DNA of 5,902 nucleotides from JBOHER01 sp050701115 (GTDB lineage: Bacteria; Actinomycetota; Actinomycetes; Mycobacteriales; Pseudonocardiaceae). Of this stretch, positions 5,887-5,902 are shown in pieces. A program made the position numbers and the translations under genes. The first letter of the stretch is position 1. Every line of letters starts with the position of its first letter. The stretch lies in contig JBOHER010000059.1 in assembly GCA_050701115.1 (NCBI GenBank), positions 1 to 5,902 on the forward strand, in the 5' to 3' direction. The notes below the pieces were generated by a model, which was not told the DNA's origin, did no database searches, and saw only the letters and a program-made list of their open reading frames with translations.

Positions 5887-5902
5887 AGCACCTGGCCACC
5901 CA
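5838..5902 (+). CDS. Transposase-like continuation in the -1 frame (runs off the right edge)
   Basis: About 21 codons are visible, including GLCDQLRAEIAAEVEHLAT, an amphipathic acidic helix that resembles the N-terminus of ISKra4-type transposases as I remember them. No ATG or GTG lies within roughly 30 bases upstream in this frame, so expression would require frameshifting from the DUF6788-like ORF. The DDE residues would lie beyond the window, so the family cannot be confirmed here. Confidence 0.4.

Larger units (their letters stand above)
5395..5902 (+). mobile_element. Left part of an insertion sequence, probably ISKra4-like
   Basis: The region comprises a short leader with a stem-loop, a DUF6788-like first ORF and the start of a -1-frame continuation. 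From memory, ORFs of this type precede ISKra4-family transposases in actinobacteria; family assignment is therefore tentative. The left boundary is placed at the darT stop for convenience only. The true inverted repeat could begin some tens of bases earlier, for example near GTGTGCGACAC (5372-5382). The right end and target-site duplication are outside the window. Confidence 0.5.

Noticed and set aside
1..5902. tRNA, rRNA or CRISPR array
   Set aside because: No cloverleaf-like segment, rRNA signature or regularly spaced direct repeats were seen on reading both strands.

Overview
This is a high-GC window, read as actinobacterial (Streptomyces/Pseudonocardiaceae-like). The reasons are the strong G/C preference at third codon positions, the GTG starts, and a large protein that resembles PglW of the Streptomyces coelicolor phage growth limitation (Pgl, BREX type 2) system. 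The content points to a phage-defence or mobile neighbourhood.

Layout. Bases 1-287 hold the first 95 codons of a leftward gene that runs off the left edge; I do not recognise it with confidence. Bases 288-478 are a divergent intergenic region unusually rich in dyads: a 7+4+7 inverted repeat, an 8+7+8 inverted repeat, a short GGGTG/CACCC hairpin and a perfect 12-bp palindrome. Bases 479-4771 encode a 1430-residue PglW-like protein. It has a NERD nuclease-like domain, a degenerate kinase, a second kinase with most catalytic residues, helix-hairpin-helix and HTH-like segments, and a C-terminal BREX-associated region. Bases 4768-5394 encode a DarT-like (DUF4433) DNA ADP-ribosyltransferase of 208 residues. 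It overlaps pglW by ATGA and so looks translationally coupled to it. Its extreme C-terminus seems atypical. From about 5395, possibly a little earlier, to the right edge lies the left part of an insertion sequence: a DUF6788-like first ORF (5461-5886), then an A6G4 run after which a transposase-like reading frame continues at -1 and leaves the window.

How the parts may work together. In the Pgl/BREX-2 system PglW is the Ser/Thr kinase acting with PglX (methyltransferase), PglY (ATPase) and PglZ (phosphatase family). None of these partners is visible next to this pglW. The gene coupled to it is a predicted DNA-modifying toxin, with no DarG-type macrodomain antitoxin in view. The main hypothesis is a two-gene defence module in which a NERD/pseudokinase/kinase protein senses infection and controls a DarT effector. 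The alternative is a rearranged BREX-2 locus that gained darT and was cut from its remaining genes by the insertion sequence. The sequence in view cannot decide between these.
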